From assembly GCA_964517135.1 (NCBI GenBank), contig CAZFBA010000008.1, positions 1 to 64,000 of the forward strand: DNA of 64,000 nt, given 5' to 3'. The notes under the pieces were generated by a model, which searched no databases, was not told the origin of the DNA, and was given only the letters and a program-made list of their open reading frames with translations. Origin of the DNA: CAZFBA01 sp964517135. Lineage in GTDB: Bacteria > Cyanobacteriota > Vampirovibrionia > JBFMGH01. Shown here in pieces: positions 53,659-62,161 of this stretch (positions are counted from its first letter, which is position 1; each line of letters begins with the position of its first letter). The position numbers and the translations under genes were made by a program.

Positions 53659-54792
53659 TTATTTGCTATCAACGTTTTGCCATAATGCTATCCCGAACCA
53701 GACCAAATTTTGACCGTAATAGTCTTTGGGGTTACCCCAGAATCCTTTTATATAGTCTGCAGCCAGTTTTTGATGATATATTTTTTTTGCAACCTGTGGA
53801 TTTATAATTGCTATAGCAGGTAATACAGCTCCGTAGATTGCGTAAGATTCTTCTCCTTTTCTTATTACTCCGTCAACGGTAACACTTGTGGGCAGAGATC
53901 CGTTTATTTCCCAGTAGTCAATGAAGAATTTGGTTGATTTTTTCAGGTAGTCATAGGCTCTGGGATCTTTGTTTAGTATGTAATCAAGGGCTATACGCCA
54001 GTGTGTTCTTATTGCATCATAAGAATAGTCGCTTTCTTTCTTGTTGATGGTTTTGTCTATGGTTATTTCACCTGTGTTTTTATTTATGTAGCACCAGTCA
54101 GGCGGCAGGTAAAAGACAGAGAAGGATGATGCTTCTTTAATAACTTCGTATGAAGAGTCAACGAGAGAATTCCAGTCGTGATCTTTATCTATGGTAGCAA
54201 AAATCCTGTATGCATAAGGTGCAAAATATGATGGATTAAGTTTAACATTGACATCATGAACTGCCCAGTCTCCTGCTGTAAGGTAATTTTTACCTTTTAT
54301 GTTAATAACTTCTTTATCCCACATATCTTTGAGAATTGCTCTGGCCTGTGTTTTGTAGCAATCATTATTCCACTTTTTGCTTGCAAGTATAAGGGCAAGA
54401 GCAATGTCTTCTTCTGCATCTGTAGCGCTTGCTTTATCTATTATTGACCATTCTCCATTATTGTTTTGGCCCCATTTCCAGCCAAACAGGTTGTCGCCTC
54501 TTATCTTCAGGTTATTATTAGCCCAGTTTAAGGCTTTATCAAATATTTCTTTATCATTATGCCATAATGCACGCAACATAGCATATGATTGACCTTCGGA
54601 TGTAGTAATGTTATTTCCATAGAAGTCTATTACCCTTCCATCATCCTGTATGAAAAAGCTTTTATAGGTTTTCCATGATTGTTTGAGCTGCTCATTACTG
54701 CTTAGTTCTGAGCATATGCCGTTTCTCATTGATAAGAAGATTAATCCGGTTGTTATTATTCCTGCTAATAGGTATATATATAGCTTATTCAT
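53659..54792 (-). CDS. Glycoside hydrolase family 8 (endo-beta-glucanase type)
   Basis: GH8 enzymes cleave beta-1,4 links in cellulose, chitosan or xylan by inversion. After a signal/anchor (YIYLLAGIITTGLIFLSM) come TTSEGQSYAMLRALWHND with the likely acid Glu66, GWKWGQNNNGEWSIIDKASA, TDAEEDIALALILA and YSYDAIRTHWRIALDY with a conserved Asp near 256. The length of 377 resembles BcsZ/CMCax. GTTTAGGAGTAA is a good ribosome site. It starts only 8 nt after the response regulator, so it is co-transcribed with the two-component system. No cellulose synthase is in the window, unlike bcsZ. Confidence 0.92.
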   Translation of the reverse strand: MNKLYIYLLAGIITTGLIFLSMRNGICSELSSNEQLKQSWKTYKSFFIQDDGRVIDFYGNNITTSEGQSYAMLRALWHNDKEIFDKALNWANNNLKIRGDNLFGWKWGQNNNGEWSIIDKASATDAEEDIALALILASKKWNNDCYKTQARAILKDMWDKEVINIKGKNYLTAGDWAVHDVNVKLNPSYFAPYAYRIFATIDKDHDWNSLVDSSYEVIKEASSFSVFYLPPDWCYINKNTGEITIDKTINKKESDYSYDAIRTHWRIALDYILNKDPRAYDYLKKSTKFFIDYWEINGSLPTSVTVDGVIRKGEESYAIYGAVLPAIAIINPQVAKKIYHQKLAADYIKGFWGNPKDYYGQNLVWFGIALWQNVDSK

Positions 54793-54800
54793 GGTTACTC

Positions 54801-55484
54801 CTAAACTAAACCATCTTTTAGCGCTTTTATTGCTGCTTGTGTTCTGTCATCTACAGACAATTTTTGAAGTATACTGCAAACATGCGCTTTAGCGGTATGT
54901 ATACTAACTACGAGGTGTTTGGCTATTTCAGCATTTGAGTTCCCGTCAACCAGTAATTTTAAGACTTCTAGTTCTCTTTCAGTTAGCTGGGCTTTCTCAT
55001 GTGGGCTATCTTGCTGGGATGGTAGAGCTGATTTCTTGATAGGCCTGCTGGAAATGTTTTTCAATACAATGCTGGCTATGGCAGGGTCAAGCCATGCAGC
55101 ACCATCATATATGGATTGTACTACGTGTATTAGTCTATCAGGTTCGATATCCTTTAGGCAATAAGCATTGGCGCCCGAGCTGAGAGATGCCCATACTTCT
55201 TCTTCGTTATTGTGTGATGTTAGTATAATTACTTTAGTGTTTTCATTAGCTGCTTTTATTTTTTGCGTTGCTTCAATACCATTTATGCCAGGCAGGCCAA
55301 GATCCATGAGAACTATATCAGGCATAAGCTCTTGTGCAAGGGTTACTCCTTCTTCACCTGTTTCTGCTTCTCCTATCACCTCGATGTTATCAGCTTCTCC
55401 AAAGGCTGTTTTTAACCCAAATCGGGTTAGTGTATGATCTTCAACCAGTATAATACTGATTTTTTTGCTTAAAGTTTTGCTCAT
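54801..55484 (-). CDS. NarL/LuxR-type response regulator
   Basis: The receiver domain (7-125) has the acidic pair in IILVEDHTLTRFG, the phosphoacceptor Asp in DIVLMDLGLPGINGIEA (about Asp61), Thr/Ser in VIILTSHNNEEEV and Lys in CLKDIEPD. A C-terminal LuxR helix-turn-helix follows (TERELEVLKLLVDGNSNAEI, about 172-191). Its ATG shares a base with the stop of the histidine kinase (TAATG), making them a cognate pair, and the GH8 gene follows at 8 nt, an obvious candidate target by autoregulation. Confidence 0.95.
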   Translation of the reverse strand: MSKTLSKKISIILVEDHTLTRFGLKTAFGEADNIEVIGEAETGEEGVTLAQELMPDIVLMDLGLPGINGIEATQKIKAANENTKVIILTSHNNEEEVWASLSSGANAYCLKDIEPDRLIHVVQSIYDGAAWLDPAIASIVLKNISSRPIKKSALPSQQDSPHEKAQLTERELEVLKLLVDGNSNAEIAKHLVVSIHTAKAHVCSILQKLSVDDRTQAAIKALKDGLV

Positions 55485-57610
55485 TAGCTGCTTTCCTCGA
55501 TGTTAATTGGTAATGAAACGAAAAAAGTGCTCCCTTTGCCTGGTGTGCTTTCTACCCATATTTTACCATTATGTGCCAGAATAATTTGTTTGGAAAGGTA
55601 GAGTCCAAGGCCCGTTCCTACTTTTCTGAATTTTTTAGAGCTGGTAAAGTACCTGTCAAAGATGTTTTTGAGGTCATTTTCAGGTATTCCTTTTCCGTTG
55701 TCTATTACTTTAATGATTACATTTTCTTCGTTTTGTTCCGATTCAATTTGTATAGTGCCGTTTTCCTGTGTGTATGTAATAGCATTGCCGATCAGGTTTA
55801 TAAAAACCCTTTTTATTTCATTGATATCGACCGTAACCGGTGCTAAAATCTCTTTTGTATTGTTTATAATGCTCTGGTAATGTTTGGCTGCCAGCGGGTA
55901 TAGCTCATTTATGCATTCTTTCAGGAGATTGTTGAGGCTTGTTTTTTCTTTGTACAACTGCAATGTGCCGGATTCATATTTGTATACATCCAGCAGTGTA
56001 TTGACAAGCTTTATGAGATCCTGGTTTGATTTTAGCATAGTCTCTGCTGCCAGCTTCTGTGTTTCTGTAAGGTCTCCATATGTGCCTTTTAGCAGATATT
56101 TTAAAGCGTTATTTTCTGCTAATAGTGGGACTCTAAGATCATGGGTGAGGGTTGCAACAAAGTTTTCTTTTACCTTTTCGAGTTCTTTAAACTGGGTTAT
56201 ATCCATTAAAACTGTCACAAATGATTCTTTGGACTTTGTTAGTCCGTGGATGATAGAGCTGTTCAGGGCAACAAAAGTAGTCTTTCCTGATTGTTTATTG
56301 GTTATTGTCCCCTCCTTGGGCATTTCTTCGGGCCAATAGGCAGCAATAGGGCATACTGATGGGTCTGTACAGTCTATATCGCTCATCTTAATGTTACACC
56401 TGCATTTAACAAATTCGTTAAAGTGGTGTCCTACAATCTTTTCAGATGACGCACCCGCCCATTGTGTTATAGTGGGGTTAACATTAATGATTTTAAGATC
56501 GCTTGTAAGTGTTATTATGCCGTCTGTTGACGAATTGAATATAGCTTCAAGGTTATCTTTTTTAGATCTTAGTTCATCCTGATAAGCTATAATCTCATAG
56601 TCTCTCTTTTTAATTGCTTTAAACATATCGTTAAGGTTTTCTGCTATTGATGAGCATATTTTTTCTGGCGTATGGTCAATCTGGAAATCTAAATTGCCTT
56701 TTTTTGCTTCTTTTATGCCTTTGTTTATAGATTTAACACTATGTTGAAGATTCTTATGTGATAAGAATGCAAAGCCAAACATTATTAAAAAAGTTAATAT
56801 CAACGTCAGGGTAATTATTTTGATACTTTCAGATTTGATGGGTGTGTATTTTGAAGGGCTTATACCTGCTATAATAGCACCAATTGTTTCATCATTAAAG
56901 TTTTTAAGTGCTTTCGCAGTGCCTGTAAATTCCTGTCCACTGATGTTTAAATATCCATAATAGCTTCTTTTTTCTGAGAGCTTTTTTTTAAGAAGACCGG
57001 TTTTAGTTTTAATTCTTCTTAGTTTATAACTATCAGGGATGCCTTTAATGCCTGTTGGTTCTGCATCGAGGCTTCCCTGTACCATACTGGTCCCTTCCAG
57101 GGGTATAATAGCAAGTAAAATAGATTGTTTATTCAGAGGAATAGCAATAACCCGTGATATGCGTTCATCATAAAGCTCACTGGAGCTTATTATATATCCT
57201 GTTGAACATTTTTCTAACAGCTTTTGAAAATGGTTAAAGTTTTTATTTCTAAAGTCTTTATGGTTGATAATATCCAGAAAATAAAATTGGTGTTCATTTT
57301 TCAGGTTGATTAGTTCTTTTTGAAGGCTGTCAATATCGTTTTTATAATATGTCATAAGCTTAAGTAGCCTGTTTTCAATCGTTTTTAAATATAAGCTTTT
57401 TTCTGTAAGTTCTGTAATTATTATATTATTTGAATAATCGATAGTTTCTTCATTGATTTTGCTTGTTAAAAGAAAATTTGAAAACATCAAAAGCAGGCTT
57501 AATGCTATCAGCACAAAGATAATGAAGCTTACAATAAAATCTTTCCCGACAGGAATATTCCGGTAGATTTCTGTTTTTGTTTTATTCTTATTATGATTAA
57601 TGATTTTCAA
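55484..57610 (-). CDS. Membrane sensor histidine kinase with Cys-bearing PAS domain
   Basis: The kinase has two membrane segments (about 26-48 and 264-286) flanking a 210-residue extracytoplasmic sensor, a HAMP-like linker, a PAS domain (about 345-465), HisKA with the phosphoacceptor in ATLTHDLRVPLLAE (about 488) and a HATPase (INLIGNAITYT, DNGKGIPE, GTGLGLYLSKQI). Inside the PAS lies KCRCNIKMSDIDCTDPSVC, a C-x-C-x8-C-x5-C cluster that could bind a metal or Fe-S centre or sense redox state. The start is TTG with no good ribosome site and no ATG near. It forms an operon with the response regulator and GH8. Confidence 0.93.
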   Translation of the reverse strand: MKIINHNKNKTKTEIYRNIPVGKDFIVSFIIFVLIALSLLLMFSNFLLTSKINEETIDYSNNIIITELTEKSLYLKTIENRLLKLMTYYKNDIDSLQKELINLKNEHQFYFLDIINHKDFRNKNFNHFQKLLEKCSTGYIISSSELYDERISRVIAIPLNKQSILLAIIPLEGTSMVQGSLDAEPTGIKGIPDSYKLRRIKTKTGLLKKKLSEKRSYYGYLNISGQEFTGTAKALKNFNDETIGAIIAGISPSKYTPIKSESIKIITLTLILTFLIMFGFAFLSHKNLQHSVKSINKGIKEAKKGNLDFQIDHTPEKICSSIAENLNDMFKAIKKRDYEIIAYQDELRSKKDNLEAIFNSSTDGIITLTSDLKIINVNPTITQWAGASSEKIVGHHFNEFVKCRCNIKMSDIDCTDPSVCPIAAYWPEEMPKEGTITNKQSGKTTFVALNSSIIHGLTKSKESFVTVLMDITQFKELEKVKENFVATLTHDLRVPLLAENNALKYLLKGTYGDLTETQKLAAETMLKSNQDLIKLVNTLLDVYKYESGTLQLYKEKTSLNNLLKECINELYPLAAKHYQSIINNTKEILAPVTVDINEIKRVFINLIGNAITYTQENGTIQIESEQNEENVIIKVIDNGKGIPENDLKNIFDRYFTSSKKFRKVGTGLGLYLSKQIILAHNGKIWVESTPGKGSTFFVSLPINIEESS

Positions 57611-57696
57611 TTTTAGCAGGATAAAATAAACTTCTTAATCTGTTATATTGTTGATGTTACAGCAAATATTTCTTCTACACAAATGAACATAGCCCG

Positions 57697-58497
57697 ATGG
57701 ATTTAGGATTTTACATATTTTTATTTATTGCTGGCGCTCTTACAGGGGTGTTTTCAGGCCTTTTAGGTATTGGTGGGGCACTGATTATTATTCCGGTATT
57801 GCTTTATGTGCCCGCTTTTTTAGGTTTGCATGTTATGTCACTCCACGTCATAACAGGTATAGCCGCAATGCAGACGACTTTTGGTACCCTTACATCAGCT
57901 ATTTTTCATCGCCAAACAGGAAATGTTAAAGATAGTATTGTTTTTAAAGTAGGCTTTGGTGTTGCTGCTGGTGCTATAACGGGAGCTATATTATCTAAAT
58001 TTCTTTCTGCTCTCGTTCTAATGTGGATTTATGCACTTTTTATGGCAGTTGCTGCTTCTTTAATTCTGATAAGAAAAGAGCCTGGCCCTTCGCATGATCC
58101 TCCCAGTGAAGAATATGTACCTGCTTATAAGGGTATCATTGTTGGTGTCATTGCAGGGTTACCCTCAGGTGCACTGGGGTTTGCAGGTTCTGTTATAATA
58201 ATTCCATTATTAAACACCATATTTCGTGTGCCTATGAAAATATGCATAAGCACAGGTACTCATATAGCTTTTTTGGCTGCATTAATGTCTCTTATAGGTA
58301 AGATGTCTACAGGTCAGATAGAGATAATTAGCGCTGTCATAATATCGGTTTCTGCTACACTGGGTGCTTATGGGGGTACTATGTTAAATAAAAAAGCTAA
58401 CCCGGCGTTTTTAAGGTATTTGTTGTTGGTGCTAATACTTCTTACTCTTGGTAAGGTGCTCTATGACATCGCTATAATGACTGTTAATCCTGGATAA
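57697..58497 (+). CDS. TSUP (TauE/SafE) family membrane exporter
   Basis: This 266-residue protein has the two-fold repeated membrane layout of the TSUP family, with the glycine-rich motif GALTGVFSGLLGIGGALIII near the start (about residues 13-32) and its second copy IAGLPSGALGFAGSVIIIPL (about 152-171). Relatives move sulfite, organosulfonates or other sulfur-containing anions; the substrate here is open. It is divergent from the histidine kinase gene, 86 bp apart, and its 3' end overlaps the small convergent gene by 14 bp. Confidence 0.9.
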   Translation: MDLGFYIFLFIAGALTGVFSGLLGIGGALIIIPVLLYVPAFLGLHVMSLHVITGIAAMQTTFGTLTSAIFHRQTGNVKDSIVFKVGFGVAAGAITGAILSKFLSALVLMWIYALFMAVAASLILIRKEPGPSHDPPSEEYVPAYKGIIVGVIAGLPSGALGFAGSVIIIPLLNTIFRVPMKICISTGTHIAFLAALMSLIGKMSTGQIEIISAVIISVSATLGAYGGTMLNKKANPAFLRYLLLVLILLTLGKVLYDIAIMTVNPG

Positions 58498-58705
58498 TGG
58501 ACTCAATTATCTCAACGATTTTGTCTTGACTGTCAGAGATGTTGTCTATGGGGATTTCTTTTTCAACTTTGTTTACCAGCGTATCCAGGTTGATGTAGTC
58601 AATGTTTTGAAGCTTATTGTTGATTTCAGCTGCCTGATTTTTGTACATTGCCTTTATTACAGTTATAATGGAGACAATAATAGAGTGGGTCGTTTGCTGC
58701 TGCAT
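58484..58705 (-). CDS. Small hypothetical protein, 73 aa
   Basis: The ATG at 58705 has a strong ribosome site (AGGGGGC, 6-8 nt away), which supports a real gene. The product is acidic and mostly helical (QAAEINNKLQNIDYINLDTL, then VEKEIPIDNISDSQDKIVEI) with a mildly hydrophobic N-terminus (SIIVSIITVIKAMY). I do not recognise it. It converges with the TSUP gene and lies on the same strand as the upstream M23 peptidase gene, about 147 nt away. Confidence 0.65.
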   Translation of the reverse strand: MQQQTTHSIIVSIITVIKAMYKNQAAEINNKLQNIDYINLDTLVNKVEKEIPIDNISDSQDKIVEIIESIIQD

Positions 58706-58851
58706 GAAATGCCCCCTTGAATATAAAAAAAATGCTGCTATTTTTATAATAGCCTAAATAAAAGGATTTTGCCATAAGTCTTTAGTTGAATTTTCGATCA
58801 GACTTATGGTTGAAAGTTTATAAGAGCTTTTTTTTAATGTATATATGCTTC

Positions 58852-59505
58852 TTAGTCTTCTATTATAGTATAGTTTCGTTTTTGTTCGGCAGTAATCGCC
58901 TCTTTCATTGTGGGTACAGGTGCCTTCTTGTATGCGTAATATTTGCTGCGTTTATATGCTACATAGTTTAAATATTTAGGAAGCTTTACCAGGTAATCTA
59001 TAGGGTTAACATAACCCCCATTATAGTGAACTTCAAAGTGTAAATGAGGGCCAGTTGATCTTCCTGTTGACCCTACGAGGGCAATTATATCACCTCTTCT
59101 TACATACTGGCCTGCCCTGACAAGGTTTTTAGAATTATGTGCATACATTGTTTCTATGACAGGTAACTCGGGTATATCAGGGTATTCATGCCTCAGTATA
59201 ACAACATTTCCGTAACCTCCTTTGCCCCCTACGTATACAACATAGCCTTCTTGCAGTGCATAAATAGGAGTAGATTCTTTGGCTGCTATATCAAGACCTG
59301 CATGAAAGGCATGTTTGCCTGTGAAAGGGTCTTTACGCCAACCAAAGAGTGAGGAGATACTACCTTTTGTCGGTCCAACAAAGGTTTTGCTCGTTGTTTG
59401 CTGTGCAAACGTTGCTGAACAAAGGTATATAAATGTTACAACGACCATAATCCCTGTAATAAAGAACGTTTGAACTTTATATCTGGAGTAGCTGCTAATT
59501 TCCAT
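58852..59505 (-). CDS. M23-family metallopeptidase (LytM/gp13 type)
   Basis: After an N-terminal membrane or signal segment (FFITGIMVVVTFIYLCSATF) comes an M23 domain with the zinc ligands HAGLDIAA (His and Asp) and HLHFEVHYNGGYVNPIDYL (second His pair), plus TMYAHNS. These enzymes cut peptidoglycan cross-bridges; all ligands are present so it is probably active. The C-terminal 40 residues (KYLNYVAYKRSKYYAYKKAP) are basic and Tyr-rich, perhaps binding the wall. The ATG has AGGTGC upstream. Role in envelope growth or separation is inferred. Confidence 0.93.
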   Translation of the reverse strand: MEISSYSRYKVQTFFITGIMVVVTFIYLCSATFAQQTTSKTFVGPTKGSISSLFGWRKDPFTGKHAFHAGLDIAAKESTPIYALQEGYVVYVGGKGGYGNVVILRHEYPDIPELPVIETMYAHNSKNLVRAGQYVRRGDIIALVGSTGRSTGPHLHFEVHYNGGYVNPIDYLVKLPKYLNYVAYKRSKYYAYKKAPVPTMKEAITAEQKRNYTIIED

Positions 59506-59800
59506 GCACCTAATTTGTTATCCCTACTAATATAATAATCCCATATTAACAAATTTCTACATCCAGCAAATAATGTAAAAATTCTTTAAATGTTGATTAT
59601 GTTACAATACGGTTTTGATCACATATTTACATCTTTGATGTATTGATGTAACCTGAATTAAGCTTGAATATCAAAACCTGTTGACCCTTAAACTTCTTAC
59701 CTCTACGATATTTCAACAGTGTGATAAAATCTGCTTGAACCTAAAATACTAATATAATTGGTCGTTTTTGTAGTTGTATTGTTGACAGGCTGTAACTAAT
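59506..59800. other. Divergent intergenic region, 295 bp
   Basis: TGT-TACAAT (59600-59608) is an extended -10-like element and TATAAT (59753-59758) lies closer to the methyltransferase start, without a well-spaced -35. No gene or hairpin is seen. Confidence 0.3.
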
Positions 59801-60652
59801 TTGAACTTTGATGTAATTAAATTTAATTTTAAAGCCGCCAGTTTATACCTGCTTGGAAGAGAAATAGGAACATCGGACTTTCAAAGAAGCTATAATCTCT
59901 TAGCATCTTCCTATGATGATGAGTGGTATAAGTATCTTGATGTAGTTACGACCGAAATACTGGCTGAAATAGATGATCAAAAGCTTGATTATATACTTGA
60001 TGCAGGCTGTGGTAGTGGTACTACAACACTAAAGCTCAGAAAAAATTATCCTGATGCACATATAGTAGGCCTTGATTTTTCTAAGAAAATGTTAATTCAG
60101 GCCAGACAAAAATTAGGTGATAATAAGGCGCTATTATTTAGGGATAGACTTGAGTCTGGTTTAAAAAAATTTAAAGATGGTCAATTTGACTTAATTGTTT
60201 GTGCATGGAGTCTTGGATATGCCAGAAATAAAGAGGTATATAAAGAACTGGCACGAATATTAAACCAGAATGGAAAGTTATTGATAATGACAAATAAGCA
60301 CGATACACTTAAAGCAGTTCAGCACAGCTTAAAATATACGATGTGCCGCCACTGGAATAAACTTCAAAAACTTCCATTGCATAAATTCCCTAAAGATAAA
60401 AAATCTTTACTCGCAAAACTGCAAAATGATTTTCAGGAAGTCAAATATGGTGAAGGAAGTTTTTCTATTGACCTTTCAGATAAACAAAATATAGTTGATT
60501 GGCTGCTTAATTCTGGCATACTTGCAGGGTATGAGTTTGTTTTAGACCTCAGAAGAGACAAAATGACCAGAAAAACCTGTGAAGATTATATTAAATCTAA
60601 CTATAAAGAGGTCATTCACAATTATATGTGGGTGCTGCTCCATAAAAAGTAA
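59801..60652 (+). CDS. SAM-dependent methyltransferase
   Basis: A class I methyltransferase of 283 residues: motif I YILDAGCGSGTTTLKL (about 66-81), VGLDFSKKMLIQARQKLG with the ribose-binding Asp, FDLIVCAWSLGYARN and LARILNQNGKLLIMTN. The C-terminal 90 residues are specific to this protein and basic. The start is TTG, with a weak ribosome site; no ATG lies nearby in frame. It stands alone. The stop codon TAA is the first half of a perfect 16-bp palindrome. Confidence 0.86.
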   Translation: MNFDVIKFNFKAASLYLLGREIGTSDFQRSYNLLASSYDDEWYKYLDVVTTEILAEIDDQKLDYILDAGCGSGTTTLKLRKNYPDAHIVGLDFSKKMLIQARQKLGDNKALLFRDRLESGLKKFKDGQFDLIVCAWSLGYARNKEVYKELARILNQNGKLLIMTNKHDTLKAVQHSLKYTMCRHWNKLQKLPLHKFPKDKKSLLAKLQNDFQEVKYGEGSFSIDLSDKQNIVDWLLNSGILAGYEFVLDLRRDKMTRKTCEDYIKSNYKEVIHNYMWVLLHKK

Positions 60653-60665
60653 TACATATGTATTA
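60650..60665. repeat. Palindrome TAATACATATGTATTA, copy of a recurrent motif
   Basis: A perfect 16-bp inverted repeat. Its core AATACATATGTA occurs also at 3628-3639, 6620-6631, 21864-21875 and 53555-53566, and with one change at 38499-38510, both inside and outside genes. Confidence 0.6.
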
Positions 60666-60811
60666 GATACTTAAGAGGCTATATCGCCTGTAAAAATAAT
60701 GTTGAGGCTGTTTTAATCTTCCCTCTCTTTATACAGTAAGGCTTTAAAGATATTTCTTTGACTAAAATCATTATTTCTGTTTAATGCCGGTTTACATCCC
60801 GTAGTCTTAAC

Positions 60812-60840
60812 TTGATAAACTTGTCGATTGGCAATAAAAT
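60812..60840 (+). promoter_or_regulatory. Sigma70-type promoter of hom-thrC
   Basis: TTGATA (60812-60817) and TAAAAT (60835-60840) are spaced by exactly 17 bp, 35 nt before the hom start codon. Confidence 0.68.
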
Positions 60841-60875
60841 CTATTTGGTGTGTAGTTTTGTATTAGAAGGTGAAA

Positions 60876-62150
60876 ATGGTTGATAAAGCTGTAAATATAG
60901 GATTATTAGGTCTCGGTACGGTAGGAATTGGCGTTTATAAAATCTTACAAAATTTTCCTGAGGTAAAAATCAAGAAAATAGCAGAAAAAAACCTGGATTT
61001 AAAGCGTGATATCAATGTAGATAAATCTATTATGACGACAGATATTATGGAAGTCGTTAATGATCCGGAGATTCAAATAGTTGTAGAAGTTATTGGCGGT
61101 ACAGATCCTGCTTATGATGCTATTGTACAATCTATAAATGCTGGTAAACACGTTGTAACAGCGAATAAAGAATTAATAGCTAAACGTGGGCCTGAAATAT
61201 TTGATCTTGCTAATAAAAAAAATGTATCAGTTCTCTATGAAGCCTCTGTTGGCGGTGGTATACCTCTTATTATGCCACTTAAACAGAGTCTTGTATCTAA
61301 CAAAATTACCTGTATTGCAGGCATTTTAAATGGTACAACAAACTATATTCTCTCGAGAATGGAAGAAGAACGGGCAGAATTTAAAGATGTTCTTGCTGAA
61401 GCACAGAAAATGGGCTATGCGGAAGCTGATCCTACGTCTGATGTTGAAGGTTATGACGCAGCATACAAGATTGCTATTCTTGCTTCTATCGCTTATGGCG
61501 TAAAAATTGATGTTAACAAAATTTATCGTGAAGGTATCAGTAAAATTACGCTGGTTGATATTGACTATGCAGCTGAGCTGGGCTATAAAATCAAGTTAAT
61601 TGCCATGGCAAAGCAAGAAGATAATGGCAAAATTGATGTGCGTGTTCATCCTATGCTTGTTCCAACAGGTCATCCACTGGCTCATATAAATGGTGTTACC
61701 AACGCTGTATCAGTTGTAGGTGATGCGGTCGGGGAAGTTAATTTTGTAGGCCCTGGTGCTGGCCAGATGGCAGCTGCAAGCGCAGTAGTAGCTGATCTTC
61801 TTTCGGTTGTTAATGAAATGGGCTTTACTGCAAATATTCTTCCGTCTATGCGCTGTAAACATACCACGGATGGTGATATAATCCCAATTGAAGAGACGTA
61901 TAATTCTTACTATGTCAGATTTCAATCATCGGATAAGCCTGGCGTTATCGGAAATATGGGGCATTCATGTGGAAAATATGGCGTTAGCCTCCTTGGTGTA
62001 ATACAAAAAGATATGCTTGAGGGTGGTGTTGCACGTATTATCCTTTTAACCCATGAGGTTACTGAGTCTGCTATTCAGGCAGCGCTTAGAGAAATAGAAA
62101 AACATGATACGACAAAACTTATAGCTAACGTTATAAGGGTTTTTAAATAA
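60876..62150 (+). CDS. hom: Homoserine dehydrogenase
   Basis: It reduces aspartate semialdehyde to homoserine, the branch point to threonine and methionine. The NAD(P) motif IGLLGLGTVGIGVYK (about residues 7-21), HVVTANKELIA, the catalytic EASVGGGIPLI, GILNGTTNYIL and EADPTSDVEGYDAAYKIAIL are all present. A C-terminal ACT domain (about 345-424) suggests feedback control by threonine. I use ATG 60876 with AGAAGG upstream rather than a GTG two codons earlier. A good promoter precedes it and thrC follows 11 nt after the stop. Confidence 0.96.
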   Translation: MVDKAVNIGLLGLGTVGIGVYKILQNFPEVKIKKIAEKNLDLKRDINVDKSIMTTDIMEVVNDPEIQIVVEVIGGTDPAYDAIVQSINAGKHVVTANKELIAKRGPEIFDLANKKNVSVLYEASVGGGIPLIMPLKQSLVSNKITCIAGILNGTTNYILSRMEEERAEFKDVLAEAQKMGYAEADPTSDVEGYDAAYKIAILASIAYGVKIDVNKIYREGISKITLVDIDYAAELGYKIKLIAMAKQEDNGKIDVRVHPMLVPTGHPLAHINGVTNAVSVVGDAVGEVNFVGPGAGQMAAASAVVADLLSVVNEMGFTANILPSMRCKHTTDGDIIPIEETYNSYYVRFQSSDKPGVIGNMGHSCGKYGVSLLGVIQKDMLEGGVARIILLTHEVTESAIQAALREIEKHDTTKLIANVIRVFK

Positions 62151-62161
62151 GGAAAATTCCC

